A DNA stretch of 44,018 bases from Verrucomicrobiota bacterium (GTDB lineage Bacteria; Verrucomicrobiota; Verrucomicrobiae; Chthoniobacterales; UBA10450). Shown piece by piece: positions 8,322 through 18,347 of this stretch. The translations under genes were made by a program, and so were the position numbers. Below the pieces are notes generated by a model, which saw only the letters and a list, made by a program, of their open reading frames with translations, was not told the DNA's origin and made no database searches. The stretch's first letter is position 1; every line of letters begins with the position of its first letter. Location: positions 1 through 44,018 of the forward strand of contig QHOZ01000040.1 of assembly GCA_003219495.1 (NCBI GenBank), read 5' to 3'.

Positions 8322-11300
8322 ATGATCCAACTCAAACCAGGCATCTCGCCTTCCGCTCTCAATAAACCGCGCAAGACGGCTGATCGCGGCCGGAATCGCT
8401 CCGCAAAAAAATCTGCGAGTGGTTTGTCATTCGAGCGCGTGTTCAGCGACGAGGCGGTGAAGCCGTTTGAGCAAGTGGAGTGGGAACATCGCACCGCGGA
8501 GATCACGGACGACAGCGGTCAGATTATTTTCAAACAGGAGAACGTCGAGGTTCCGAAAAGCTGGAGCGCACTTGCGACGAAGATCGCGGTCTCGAAATAT
8601 TTTTACGGCGACATCGCGCACGGAACGGACCCTTACAACAACGGGCGCGAAAGTTCGGTCCGGCAACTGATCCATCGCGTCACGCGCACGATCACGGATT
8701 GGGGAATCGCGGACGGCTATTTCGCGGACACGGCCGCGGCGGAAATTTTTTACGATGATCTCACCTGGCTTTGTTTGAATCAGCACGGGGCATTCAACTC
8801 TCCGGTCTGGTTCAACGTCGGCTTGTATCATCAATACGGCGTCGGCAAAGGCGCCGGCGCGGGAAATTATTTTTACAATCGCAGCACTGGCAAAGCGGAG
8901 CGCGCACCGACGCAATACGAATACCCGCAGGGGAGCGCCTGCTTTATTCAAAACGTCCAGGACACGATGGAAGACATCATGCGCCTCGCGATGAGCGAAG
9001 CCATGTTGTTCAAATTCGGCAGCGGCACCGGCACCGATCTTTCGACGTTAAGATCGACAAAAGAAAAATTGAGCGGCGGCGGAAAACCGAGCGGACCGCT
9101 GTCGTTCCTGAAAGTTTACGATCAGGTCGCGAACGTGGTGAAGAGCGGCGGCAAAACACGGCGCGCGGAGGAGTTCATCGAAGCCAAGACCAAGGAAGAG
9201 AAGAAAGCCTGGGCACTGATCGAGCAAGGCTACGATGGCAGTTACAACGGCGACGCTTACGGCTCGGTGATGTATCAAAACGAAAATCTGAGCGTGCGCG
9301 TGAGTGACGAGTTCATGGACGCAGCGCTCGAAGGTCGCGAATGGTGGACTCGCCGCGTGACCGATAGCCAGCCGTGCGAACGCAAGGACGCGAAAACGTT
9401 ACTTAGAAAAATCGCGGAGGGCACACACATCTGCGGCGATCCCGGCATGCAGTTCGATACGACGATTCACAAATGGCATACCTGTAAAGGCACCGGCCGG
9501 CAGAATTCCACGAATCCGTGCAGCGAATATCTTTTCCTCGACAACACCGCGTGCAATTTGGCGTCGCTGAATTTGATGAAGTTTAAAACTGCGGACGGAA
9601 AGTTCGACGCCGACCGCTTCAAATCCGCGGTCCGCATTTTTATCACCGCGCAAGAAATCGTGGTCGATAACGCCAGCTATCCGATCAAAGACATCGCGGA
9701 GAACTCGCACATTTTCCGCACGCTCGGGCTCGGCTATGCAAATCTCGGCTCGCTCGTGATGAGTTACGGTTACGGTTACGACAGCGTCGAAGGTCGCGCG
9801 TTGTGCGGAGCGGTCACCTCAATCATGACTGGCGAAGCATACGAACAGAGCGCGCGCATGGCGGAAGCGCTCGGTCCGTTCCCGGGTTACAAAGACGCGC
9901 GTTGCAGCGGTGTGCCGAAGCCACCGCTGAAGAGCAATGTCGAATCGATGCTCGAAGTGATCGAGCTGCATCGTTGCTCGGTAAATGAAATTCCGAACAT
10001 CGACGAGTTCGCTTACTTGAAGAAAGAAGCAGGCAAAACCTGGAAACGCGCGGCCGATCTCGGCAAAAAGCACGGTTATCGAAACGCGCAGGTCACGGTT
10101 CTCGCGCCGACCGGCACGATTAGTTTTCTGATGGATTGCGACACGACCGGAATCGAACCGGACATCGCGCTCGTGAAATACAAACTGCTCGCGGGCGGCG
10201 GCATGTTGAAAATCGTGAACCAAACGGTGAAGCCGGCGCTGGAAAAGCTCGGTTACAATTCAGAAGAAGTTGATCGTATTGTCGCCCATATTGACGCGTT
10301 CGACACGATTGAGAACGTCACCGATTCCGATGGATCGACAATCGAATCCGGCTTGAAGCCCGAACATTTGCCGATCTTCGATTGCGCGTTCAAACCATTC
10401 AAAGGCGAGCGCTCTCTTAATTATATGGCGCATCTTCGGATGATGGCCGCGGCGCAACCGTTCCTGAGCGGAGCGATTTCGAAAACCGTCAATCTCCCGG
10501 AGACTGCAACTGTCGACGATATCACGAACAGTTATGTCGAAGGCTGGCGACTGGGCCTGAAATCCATCGCCATTTATCGCGAAGGCTCGAAACGATCCGC
10601 GCCGTTGAACACGCGCAAGACACGCGACATGGGCGGCACGACAGAAGATGTCGATGTTGCGCTCGATATCACGATTGATCGCGAAGATTTCCAAAAACGA
10701 ATTCTCGAGCTCGAAGAAGAAATCGCCGAGTTGCGAACAAAGGTCGACAAACCAGTCCGGCATCGCATGCAGGATACGCGGATGTCGTTGACTCACCGGT
10801 TCGAGATCGCCGGCCACGAAGGTTACATCACGGTCGGTCTCTACGAGGATCGCCTGCCCGGCGAATTGTTTATCACGATGTCGAAGGAAGGCAGCACGAT
10901 CGGCGGATTGATGGACACGGTGGGCACACTCACGTCGATCGCGCTCCAGTACGGTGTGCCACTCGAATCGCTCGTGAAAAAATTCGCGTATCAAAGGTTC
11001 GAGCCGAGCGGCTTCACCAAGAATCCGGACATTCGTAACGCGACGAGCATCACCGATTACGTGTTTCGCTGGTTGGCCTGCCAATTCATCAAAGGGTACA
11101 AAGAAGCGACTTCACCGAGCCGCGGCCAAACCGAATTGCCATTAAAAGAAATTCCGGAGATGGAAAAGAAAGCGCTCAACCGTCCGGTGTCGGATCTCGC
11201 GCGCACGGGCAGAAAGAAATTCTGGATGTAATCACGACTCACGCGCCGAACGATGGCGAACCGCAGATTGCGGGGAACGGCACCAGCCACGCCGATCGTG

Positions 11301-11425
11301 TCCAGGAGGCGCTCGGCAACATGTTCATGGACATTATTTGCTCGCATTGCGGCAGCGACAAAGTCATTCGCGCCGGCGCCTGCGGCGTTTGCACCGAATG
11401 CGGGACAAGCCAGGGCTGCAGTTGA
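8322..11425 (+). pseudogene. nrdJ: Class II (adenosylcobalamin-dependent) ribonucleotide reductase, C-terminus frameshifted
   Basis: Reduces ribonucleotides to deoxyribonucleotides with coenzyme B12. The main frame (8322-11231, 969 residues) contains FNSPVWFN, QGSACFIQNVQD, FGSGTGTDLSTLR, NPCSEYLFLDNTACNLASLN and VLAPTGTISFLMDCDTTGIEPD, so the catalytic core is whole. It stops just after ARTGRKKFWM. The conserved C-terminal tail is in another frame: LDVITTH...HADRVQEALGNMFMDIICSHCGSDKVIRAGACGVCTECGTSQGCS, ending at 11425. That tail carries the cysteine cluster thought to relay electrons to the active site. The frame change fits loss of one base, or 3n+1 bases, near 11195-11224. The enzyme as written would lack its redox tail. 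Upstream NrdR boxes suggest normal regulation. No other RNR is in the window. Confidence 0.9.
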
Positions 11426-11514
11426 TTTAGATTCACTCAGCGCTGGCGTTGGACAGACGCGGCGGGTTGGCTACAATTCTTCACCCCGGCGGTCGCCGGG
11501 CGATTTTATTTTCG

Positions 11515-13299
11515 ATGGCTACTGAAGCTGAAATTCAACGGCAGAAAGAAATGCAGCAGGCCGAGGAACTCTTGTTCACCGGTCCGCAGGCGCTTGGCTT
11601 CGTCAAAGGTCTCTTCGCGGGGCATTTCGTTTCGGATTGGGTGATGCCGTATCCAAAGATTCCCGCGGCACAGCAAACACAGCTCGATCAAACGCTGAAA
11701 GAATTGCGCGCGTTTCTCGATGCCGAGCTCGACGCGGCGGCGATCGATCGAGAAGCGGACATTCCGCGGAGCGTGATCGACGGGTTAGGACGAATCGGCG
11801 TTCTCGGCATGACTGCGCCGGCCGAGTACGGCGGCCACGGTTTTTCGCAGGTCGCGAACACGAAAATTTTGGAAGAACTCGGAACGCGGTGCGCATCGAC
11901 ATCGGTTTTCGTGAACGCGCACCATTCGATCGGGATTCGGGCGCTGTTGCTGTTCGGCACGCACGAACAAAAACAAAAATGGCTTCCAAAACTCTGCACC
12001 GGTGAATGGCTCGGCGCGTTCGCGCTGACCGAACGTGAAGCCGGGTCGGACGCGGCCAACGTGCAAACGACCGCGACTCCGAGCGACGACGGTTCTCATT
12101 ATGTTTTGAACGGCGAAAAACGTTACATCACCAACACCGCGATCTCGCAGGTGCTGACGGTGATGGCACGCACGCCGGTCCCGGGAAAACCGGGCAAGGA
12201 TGCGATCAGCGCATTTTTAGTTACGCCAGACATGCCGGGGTTCGAGCTCCTCGAAGGGCGAATGGAAAAACTCGGAATCCGCGGGACGGCGACGGGTCGG
12301 TTCGCGTTGCGAAACGTGAAAGTGCCGAAGGAAAATATTCTCGGTCCCCTGGGCAAGGGCTTGAAAGTCGCGCTCACGGTTTTGGATTTCGGACGGACAA
12401 CGTTCGGTGCGTGTTGCACCGGCGCGGCGAAAACCTGTTTAGATCTCGCGGTCAAGCACGCGAACACGCGAAAACAATTTAACAAGACGCTCGGTGATTT
12501 TCATTTGGTGAAAAAGAAAATCGCGACGATCGCGGCCAACGCTTACGCGATGGAAGCGATCACCACAATCACGGCATCGCTGATCGATCGCGGCCTGGAA
12601 GATTACATGCTCGAGACGGCGATGTTGAAAGTGTTCACGACCGAGCTGCTCTGGGAATGCGTGAACGAGGCCTTCCAAATCCACGGCGGCGCGGCCTACA
12701 TGACCGATCTTCCGCTCGAACGAATGTTGCGCGACGCGCGAATCAATCAGATCGGCGAAGGTAGCAACGAAGTTTTGAAATCATTCATCGCGCTCGTCGG
12801 CATGCGCGGGCCGGGCATGGAGTTCAAAGAAATTTACGACACGATGTTGAAGCCGACGCGCGAAGGCGGAATCGGAAAAGCGTGGAGCGCCGGAATGAAC
12901 CGGCTGGGCGCGACAGTGCGAGTTCCCGATGTCCCGGTGCGCAGCAGCGAATTGAAATCGTTCGCCAATCAGCTCGGTCGTTTGATCTGGAAGTTTAATT
13001 TTGCGGTGAACAAATCGCTCGTCCGTTATCGCGAGCCGATCCTCGACATGCAGCTGGTCCAGGAACGAATCGCCGGTGCGGCGATGGATCTGTTTGCATC
13101 AGCCGCGACCTTGAGCAGGTGGGACGCGGAAATTCAGTCGGCGCAACGCAATGGCGGATCGGCCGCAACCAAAAATACCGCGGCTGAACTTTTCCTGCGC
13201 CAGTCAGCCCGCCGGATTCGGGGTTTCCTCGATGGCCTTGGCGACAACGACGACGTAATTATTTTGAGAGCAGCCGAGTCGTCGCTCGGGCAATCGTAG
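11515..13299 (+). CDS. Acyl-CoA dehydrogenase (very-long-chain/ACAD9-like size)
   Basis: 594 residues from the ATG at 11515; the frame is open from 11449 but the extension shows no similarity. The family takes two hydrogens from acyl-CoA to FAD in beta-oxidation, passing electrons to ETF. Visible are the N-terminal helical domain (IDGLGRIGVLGMTAPAEYGGHGFSQ), LGAFALTEREAGSDAANVQTTA (FAD/substrate motif 1), GNKR-type NGEKRYITN, GRTTFGACCTGAAKTCLDLAV, TRKQFNKTLGDF, and AFQIHGGAAYMTDLPLERMLRDARINQIGEGSNEVLKSFIAL. The Glu of GEGSNE sits near where long-chain enzymes place the base. About 150 further residues follow, as in VLCAD/ACAD9-like and FadE-type enzymes. It is intact. No copy of the GATCGACA word occurs across it. 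It converges with the next gene. Confidence 0.9.
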   Translation: MATEAEIQRQKEMQQAEELLFTGPQALGFVKGLFAGHFVSDWVMPYPKIPAAQQTQLDQTLKELRAFLDAELDAAAIDREADIPRSVIDGLGRIGVLGMTAPAEYGGHGFSQVANTKILEELGTRCASTSVFVNAHHSIGIRALLLFGTHEQKQKWLPKLCTGEWLGAFALTEREAGSDAANVQTTATPSDDGSHYVLNGEKRYITNTAISQVLTVMARTPVPGKPGKDAISAFLVTPDMPGFELLEGRMEKLGIRGTATGRFALRNVKVPKENILGPLGKGLKVALTVLDFGRTTFGACCTGAAKTCLDLAVKHANTRKQFNKTLGDFHLVKKKIATIAANAYAMEAITTITASLIDRGLEDYMLETAMLKVFTTELLWECVNEAFQIHGGAAYMTDLPLERMLRDARINQIGEGSNEVLKSFIALVGMRGPGMEFKEIYDTMLKPTREGGIGKAWSAGMNRLGATVRVPDVPVRSSELKSFANQLGRLIWKFNFAVNKSLVRYREPILDMQLVQERIAGAAMDLFASAATLSRWDAEIQSAQRNGGSAATKNTAAELFLRQSARRIRGFLDGLGDNDDVIILRAAESSLGQS

Positions 13300-13304
13300 T
13301 CGAA

Positions 13305-14573
13305 CTACTTCAAGATCGACAACGCTTTGAGCAGATCGTGCGTGATCAACTCGTAAAGCGGGTAATGAACCGCGAGGACGATGTATTGATGAAACTCGAA
13401 TGCGGCGAGTAGCACGACGGCCCCGGAAATCACCAGTCCGCGATATTGTTTCACGAAAGACGCGAGCCAGACGATTTGGCTGAACGCGAGAAATCGCAGC
13501 GGTAAATCCCACATATTCGCGTAGCGGAGATTCATTCCGTATTTCACGTTGCACATCACGAGATAACTCGCCGCGATGAAGATCGACATGAACAGATCGG
13601 GCTTCATCGCGCGATTCAGACGAAACATCGCCGCGATGGCGAGAATCAGCACGATCGGGCTGACCAGCATGAGATCGACAAGGTAACGGTACCACGGCCC
13701 GTCACCGGTCAGGATCGCGTATTGGAGTTGGAAATTTTTCCCGACGGACAGTTGGTAGCTGTGAACGAAAACGTCAATGCCACCCGCGAGAAAGATCAGG
13801 ACAACGACGCCGAGGAGGGGACCGAGAAATGTCGCGATGACCAGCTCGCGCGTGGCCGTTCCAAATTGCAGCCAGCGATTCGTGATCAGCAATGCGACGA
13901 GCGCGATCCAGACGAAGGCCGAATTCTCTTTGGTTAAAACGAGCAACGCCAGCGCAGCAATGTAACCGACAAGCCAGCGCCAGTTCCGCGGCGACTGTAA
14001 GTTCTCCCAAAACAACCAGAGCGCGAGCGTCGCCCAAAAGGTAAAGAAACCATCGACAAGCGCGTGCTGCGACATGTGGACCTGAGTTGGCGCGACTGCT
14101 ATGAGCGCGGCAACGGCAATTGCCCACATCGGGCCGCGCATTCGCCAGGCGAAAAATGTCGCGAGCGCGAGCGTAAGCATGCTGAAGAACGACGCGACCT
14201 GATGCAGCGCGGCGAGCGCTTCCGACCCGAAAACGGAATGCCAGAGATAAGCGGTGAAAATGTAAAGAAAGCGGAGCGGCGGCAGAATCGAACCGGGCAA
14301 ATCCTTCTGAACGTTGATGTAGCCCTCGACGATGTCCGGGTACGACGTGAGTCCGCCTTTGCCGAGGACGTTTACGTACTCACGATAAAGTCCTTCGTCG
14401 AAACCGATCTTCGTCCAGGCCGGCGATGGATGCAGTGGCGCAAACAAATGCATCGGCGCACCGGGTGAAAACGCTTGTGGCGTGACGCGCAGAAAAATTC
14501 CGACCGCGAGAATGATCGCGAGCAACAAGATGTCGATCTTGCGAAAGCGTTGGAGAGATTCTGGATCAGCCAT
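13305..14573 (-). CDS. Multi-pass membrane glycosyltransferase (GT39/ArnT-like)
   Basis: 422 residues with about ten membrane segments. The N-terminal loop after the first segment has the acidic pattern seen in GT-C enzymes (KIGFDEGLYREYVNVLGKGGL, with Asp-Glu near residue 58). Later segments include MWAIAVAALIAVAPTQVHMSQHALVDGFFTFWATLALWLFW (the 'sQhaLvD' element typical of PMT/ArnT-like proteins), followed by KENSAFVWIALVALLI. Such enzymes use polyprenyl-phosphate sugars outside the membrane to modify glycans or proteins. The substrate is unknown. It heads the glycan block, convergent with the dehydrogenase gene and divergent from the GT2 gene. Four GATCGACA copies lie in it. Confidence 0.75.
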   Translation of the reverse strand: MADPESLQRFRKIDILLLAIILAVGIFLRVTPQAFSPGAPMHLFAPLHPSPAWTKIGFDEGLYREYVNVLGKGGLTSYPDIVEGYINVQKDLPGSILPPLRFLYIFTAYLWHSVFGSEALAALHQVASFFSMLTLALATFFAWRMRGPMWAIAVAALIAVAPTQVHMSQHALVDGFFTFWATLALWLFWENLQSPRNWRWLVGYIAALALLVLTKENSAFVWIALVALLITNRWLQFGTATRELVIATFLGPLLGVVVLIFLAGGIDVFVHSYQLSVGKNFQLQYAILTGDGPWYRYLVDLMLVSPIVLILAIAAMFRLNRAMKPDLFMSIFIAASYLVMCNVKYGMNLRYANMWDLPLRFLAFSQIVWLASFVKQYRGLVISGAVVLLAAFEFHQYIVLAVHYPLYELITHDLLKALSILK

Positions 14574-14707
14574 CGGCAGTGGAGCGTGACACCGGACGTT
14601 TAACCGGTTTGGCGGTCAGGAGCAAAAATTAAACCTCAGCCGGATCGGACGGGCGGTTCGAGGAGAAAACAGCTGGCGAGGCCAGGAAGTTGCTTTCCAG
14701 GAGGCCA

Positions 14708-15493
14708 ATGGACTCGTCCCCACAACAGTTCACAGCGCCGGAGCTCGTCGTTGTCATGCCTATTTATAATGAGGCGGCCAACATTTCCGCTGTCCTGCGC
14801 GAATGGTTCGCCTGTCTCGAAGAGATCGCGCCGGATTTCGTGTTCTTCGCGATCAATGACGGCTCGAAAGACAACACCGCTGCGGTTTTGGAATCGTTAG
14901 CCGGTGAGCTCGGAGCACGATTGCGCGTTGTGAATAAAGCGAACTCGGGCCACGGCAGAAGTTGTCGCGAAGGTTACGAACTCGCGCTGACCATTGGCGC
15001 GCGCTGGATTTTCCAAATCGATTCCGACGGCCAATGCGATCCAACTTTCTTCCCAACGATTTACGAACAGCGCTCGAACCACGATTGCGTTTTCGGTTAT
15101 CGCCGCACCCGTGACGACGGTTTTGGCCGAGTAGTCATCACGCGCGGCTATCGTCTTTTACTTTTTATCCTCACCGGGGCATTTATGCGCGACGCGAACG
15201 TTCCGTATCGGTTGCTGCGCGCGGGTGCGTTGCGCTCTGCGCTACGCCGCGTTCCGGCGGATATCGATCTTCAAAACATTGCGCTCACGATTTCGTTGAA
15301 GCGCGATCGAGCGCTGCGCTGGAAAGATATGCCAATTCATTTCCGCGCGCGGCAGGGCGGCGAAAACAGCATCAACTACCACAAAATCGTGAAGATGGGC
15401 GCCAGGTTTCTGCGCGATTTGCCACGAATCAGCCATGAAGATTCTCATCCTGGGTGGCGGGCCCGCGGGGCTCGGCGCCGCCTGGCGTCTTAA
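14708..15493 (+). CDS. GT2 family glycosyltransferase (dolichyl/polyprenyl-phosphate sugar type)
   Basis: 261 residues; the ATG at 14708 is preceded by AGGAGG at 14699-14704, one of the few strong Shine-Dalgarno sites in the window. The GT-A fold is clear: VVVMPIYNEAANISAVL (nucleotide-binding start), FFAINDGSKDNTAAVL (DG motif), NKANSGHGRSCREGYELAL, ARWIFQIDSDGQCDP (DxD-like SDG), and RDANVPYRLLRA. Such enzymes load a sugar onto a polyprenyl phosphate carrier, which the membrane GT39/GT-C partners nearby could then use. The last 20 residues (HEDSHPGWRARGARRRLAS) overlap the next gene by 59 bases and look unlike family tails, so the natural stop may have been lost. Confidence 0.85.
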   Translation: MDSSPQQFTAPELVVVMPIYNEAANISAVLREWFACLEEIAPDFVFFAINDGSKDNTAAVLESLAGELGARLRVVNKANSGHGRSCREGYELALTIGARWIFQIDSDGQCDPTFFPTIYEQRSNHDCVFGYRRTRDDGFGRVVITRGYRLLLFILTGAFMRDANVPYRLLRAGALRSALRRVPADIDLQNIALTISLKRDRALRWKDMPIHFRARQGGENSINYHKIVKMGARFLRDLPRISHEDSHPGWRARGARRRLAS

Positions 15494-16835
15494 CGAGCTC
15501 GGCCACACCGATTGGCATTTGCTGGAGGCGAACGATTACGCCGGCGGTTTGGCGACGTCGTTCCGCGATGAGATCGCATTCTTTTGGGACATCGGCGGCC
15601 ACGTTCAATTTTCCCACTACGAATACTTCGACGCGTTGATGCACAAGCTCATCGCGAAAGAAGAATGGTTAACGCACGAACGCGAATCCTGGGTCTGGAT
15701 CCGAAGTCGTTTTGTGCCGTATCCATTTCAAAACAATCTGCATCGCCTGCCGCGCGAGGAAATCGTTCGGTGTCTTAACGGGCTCGTTGAAATTCAAAAG
15801 AACGGCCATCACAAACCGACCAACTTCAAGGAATGGATCCTGGCAACGTTCGGAGCCGGCATCGCGGACGTCTTTTTGCTCCCGTACAATTTCAAAGTTT
15901 GGGCTTATCCAGCCGAGCAAATGCAACACAGTTGGGTGGGCGAACGCGTTGCGGTCACCGACCTCAATCGCGTTCTGCAAAATCTTGTTTACCAAAAGGA
16001 CGACGTGTCCTGGGGGCCGAACAGCGTTTTCCATTTTCCAAAACACGGCGGCACCGGCGCGATCTGGAGCGCATGCGCGTCTCGATTGCCGGCCGAGCGA
16101 ATGCATTTCCGCAGCGCGGTTCAGAAGATCGATTCGAAAGCGAAACAAGTTCTTACAAATGATGGTCGTGAATGGAACTACGACGCGCTGATCAGCACGA
16201 TTCCGTTAACGGAAGCGCTGCGATTGACTGGTAAAAACGAATTTGTCGATCTTGCGAAGTCGGGCTTGAAGTACTCGAGCGCGAACATTGTCGGCGTCGG
16301 AATCAAAGGAAAACCGCCCGAACATCTGCGGACGAAATGCTGGATGTATTTTCCGGAAAGCGATTGCCCGTTCTATCGCGTGACCGTGTTTAGCAATTAT
16401 TCGCCGAACAATGTGCCGGACAGTGAGAACTCATGGTCACTGATGACCGAGACCTCGGAGTCCGAAGAAAAACCGGTCGATCACAAGAAGCTCTTGCAAC
16501 AGACGATCGATGGATTGCGCAACACGCAGCTTTTGAACGGCGACAAAATTCTTTCGACCTGGAGTTATCGGGCGAAGCACGGCTATCCCACGCCTGGGTT
16601 GAATCGCGACAAGGCGCTTGCGGAAATATTGCCCGCGCTTGAAGCAGATAGCATTTATTCGCGCGGCCGGTTCGGCGCATGGAAGTACGAGGTCAGCAAT
16701 CAGGATCACTCGTTCATGCAAGGTTTGGAGATCGTTGAGCGCCTCGTTCACGGAAAACCCGAGATCACCTTTTCCGATCCAAACCACGCCAACAGCAAGA
16801 AACATCCATTTCCATTTGAGCGATGGACGAATTGA
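15435..16835 (+). CDS. FAD/NAD(P)-binding amine-oxidase-type oxidoreductase
   Basis: 466 residues. The N-terminus KILILGGGPAGLGAAWRLNELG...LLEANDYAGGLATSF is a dinucleotide-binding GxGxxG loop with the following acidic residue and the GG-doublet motif of amine oxidases and protoporphyrinogen oxidase (COG1232). Further landmarks are HGGTGAIWSACASRLP, YDALISTIPLTEAL (the conserved STxPL), and FGAWKYEVSNQDHSFMQGLEIVERL at the C-terminus, where the flavin is covered. Its setting among sugar-transfer genes suggests a sugar-modifying role, like UDP-galactopyranose-mutase relatives, rather than heme or carotenoid synthesis. It starts within the GT2 gene and its end overlaps the next gene by 13 bases, so the three form an operon. 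Confidence 0.85.
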   Translation: MKILILGGGPAGLGAAWRLNELGHTDWHLLEANDYAGGLATSFRDEIAFFWDIGGHVQFSHYEYFDALMHKLIAKEEWLTHERESWVWIRSRFVPYPFQNNLHRLPREEIVRCLNGLVEIQKNGHHKPTNFKEWILATFGAGIADVFLLPYNFKVWAYPAEQMQHSWVGERVAVTDLNRVLQNLVYQKDDVSWGPNSVFHFPKHGGTGAIWSACASRLPAERMHFRSAVQKIDSKAKQVLTNDGREWNYDALISTIPLTEALRLTGKNEFVDLAKSGLKYSSANIVGVGIKGKPPEHLRTKCWMYFPESDCPFYRVTVFSNYSPNNVPDSENSWSLMTETSESEEKPVDHKKLLQQTIDGLRNTQLLNGDKILSTWSYRAKHGYPTPGLNRDKALAEILPALEADSIYSRGRFGAWKYEVSNQDHSFMQGLEIVERLVHGKPEITFSDPNHANSKKHPFPFERWTN

Positions 16836-18340
16836 AAAGATTTCTGCCGGTCACGGCGTTGATTGGATTGTGCGCGCTTATTGTCGCACTGCGCGCGCAC
16901 ACTTACGACGAACCGCTCGAGCGCGATATCACTACCTACGCAGTGATCGCGCACGAAATGTTGAATGGAAAAAATCTCTACAGCGATTTGTGGGACCACA
17001 AGCCGCCGGCCATTCACCTGACTTACGCGGCCGCGGAATGGATCACGGGCTACGGGCGCAATTCAATCTTTCTAATGAACGCCGCCGCGGCGGTCGCGAC
17101 GCTAATCGCCGTTTACTTTGCCGGCGCTGCCGGTCGGCGCGGACCACTTGCCGGTTTGATCGCCGCAACTTTCTGGACACTCGCTTCGGGTGATCTCGCG
17201 ATCGAAGGGAACCAACCGAACACCGAAGTTTTTCTGAACGTGCTGCTGACGGCGGCGTTCGTGATCTTTGCGCGCGCGGAAACAAAACGAATTGGTCTTC
17301 GCGCCGCGCTCGCAGTAGGCGCGTTGTTTGCGATCGCGTCGCTTTACAAACAGATCGTAATTTTGCAGGCCGTATTTCTGTGTGCGGCGTATTTCATTTG
17401 CGTCGAGCGGGAATTTCGAAAGAAAGCTTTGATCGAGATCGGAATGATCGGCGCGATCGGTGCCGTCGCGTGGGCCGCATTGTTTGGATATTTTTTTCTT
17501 GGCGGGCGCGGCAACGCGTTTGTCGAAGCCGTGTTCACCTACAATCGCTGGTACTCGGCGCATCCGCCGCGCGCCGTGAGCGAGCTCTGGAGCTGGCCGG
17601 GCTTATCACCCGATGCGTTGACGGTCGCGTTCACAATCGCCGCGCTGGCGCTGGTTGGGTTGGTGATTGGTTTGAAAGTTTGTCCGCGCCGCGGCTGGCT
17701 GTTGTTACTCGCAATGGCGATCGCGACCTACATCACGGTGCAACTGCCAGGTTGGTTTTTTCCGCACTACTATCAACTCTGGCTGCCAGTGCTGGTCGTC
17801 GGCGCCGCGTGGTCGGTCGACTTATTGAAGCGAACTTTGCCCGCGCGATTTGCATGGGGGGCTTATGCGGCGGCGGGAGTTTCGTGCGCAGTGCTCGTGA
17901 TGATGGAAATTCCGTGCTACCTCGCGACCGCGAAATCTTGGTCGACGCAAAAGTACGGCGGCATCTTCATTGAGAGCGAACAGCTCGCGGCCAGGATCGA
18001 CAATCTGGTTCCGCGGGATGCGGTCATTTACGAATGGGGAAACGAAACCGGATTTTATTTTAACACCCGCCGCGATCCGCCATCCGGCGTCACGTTCGCG
18101 TATCCGATGCAAGCGGGCCCGCTCGCACCGAAACTGTCATGGCGATTGTTAGGCGATCTGAAGCGAAAAGAACCAGCAGTGGTGGTCACGGCAAACCTGA
18201 CGATGTCGCTTACGCCGGGACATCCGGTCGCAAATTGGATCGAAAAGAATTATCGCGTGCTGTGGCGCACGAACAGTTTCGCGGTGATGGTTCGAAAAGG
18301 CGGAGAGTTGGATCGACATCCACCAATCGCGGCGAAGTAA
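16823..18340 (+). CDS. Multi-pass membrane protein, GT39-like glycosyltransferase
   Basis: 505 residues with about eleven membrane segments and a C-terminal soluble part of roughly 110 residues. After the first segment comes TYDEPLERDITTYAVIAHEMLNGKNLYSDLWDHKPPAIHLTYAAAE. It contains the acidic ERD pair and the DHKPP element that mark the PMT_2/GT39 group (usually YxDxxDxKPP). Later there is LYKQ near 180, and GWFFPHYYQLWLPVLVVGAAW, the conserved HYYQL motif of this group. It should transfer a sugar from a lipid carrier on the outer face of the inner membrane. It begins inside the oxidoreductase gene, which supports a shared pathway. It converges with the next gene, 7 bases away. Confidence 0.8.
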   Translation: MDELKRFLPVTALIGLCALIVALRAHTYDEPLERDITTYAVIAHEMLNGKNLYSDLWDHKPPAIHLTYAAAEWITGYGRNSIFLMNAAAAVATLIAVYFAGAAGRRGPLAGLIAATFWTLASGDLAIEGNQPNTEVFLNVLLTAAFVIFARAETKRIGLRAALAVGALFAIASLYKQIVILQAVFLCAAYFICVEREFRKKALIEIGMIGAIGAVAWAALFGYFFLGGRGNAFVEAVFTYNRWYSAHPPRAVSELWSWPGLSPDALTVAFTIAALALVGLVIGLKVCPRRGWLLLLAMAIATYITVQLPGWFFPHYYQLWLPVLVVGAAWSVDLLKRTLPARFAWGAYAAAGVSCAVLVMMEIPCYLATAKSWSTQKYGGIFIESEQLAARIDNLVPRDAVIYEWGNETGFYFNTRRDPPSGVTFAYPMQAGPLAPKLSWRLLGDLKRKEPAVVVTANLTMSLTPGHPVANWIEKNYRVLWRTNSFAVMVRKGGELDRHPPIAAK

Positions 18341-18347
18341 ATCCCGA

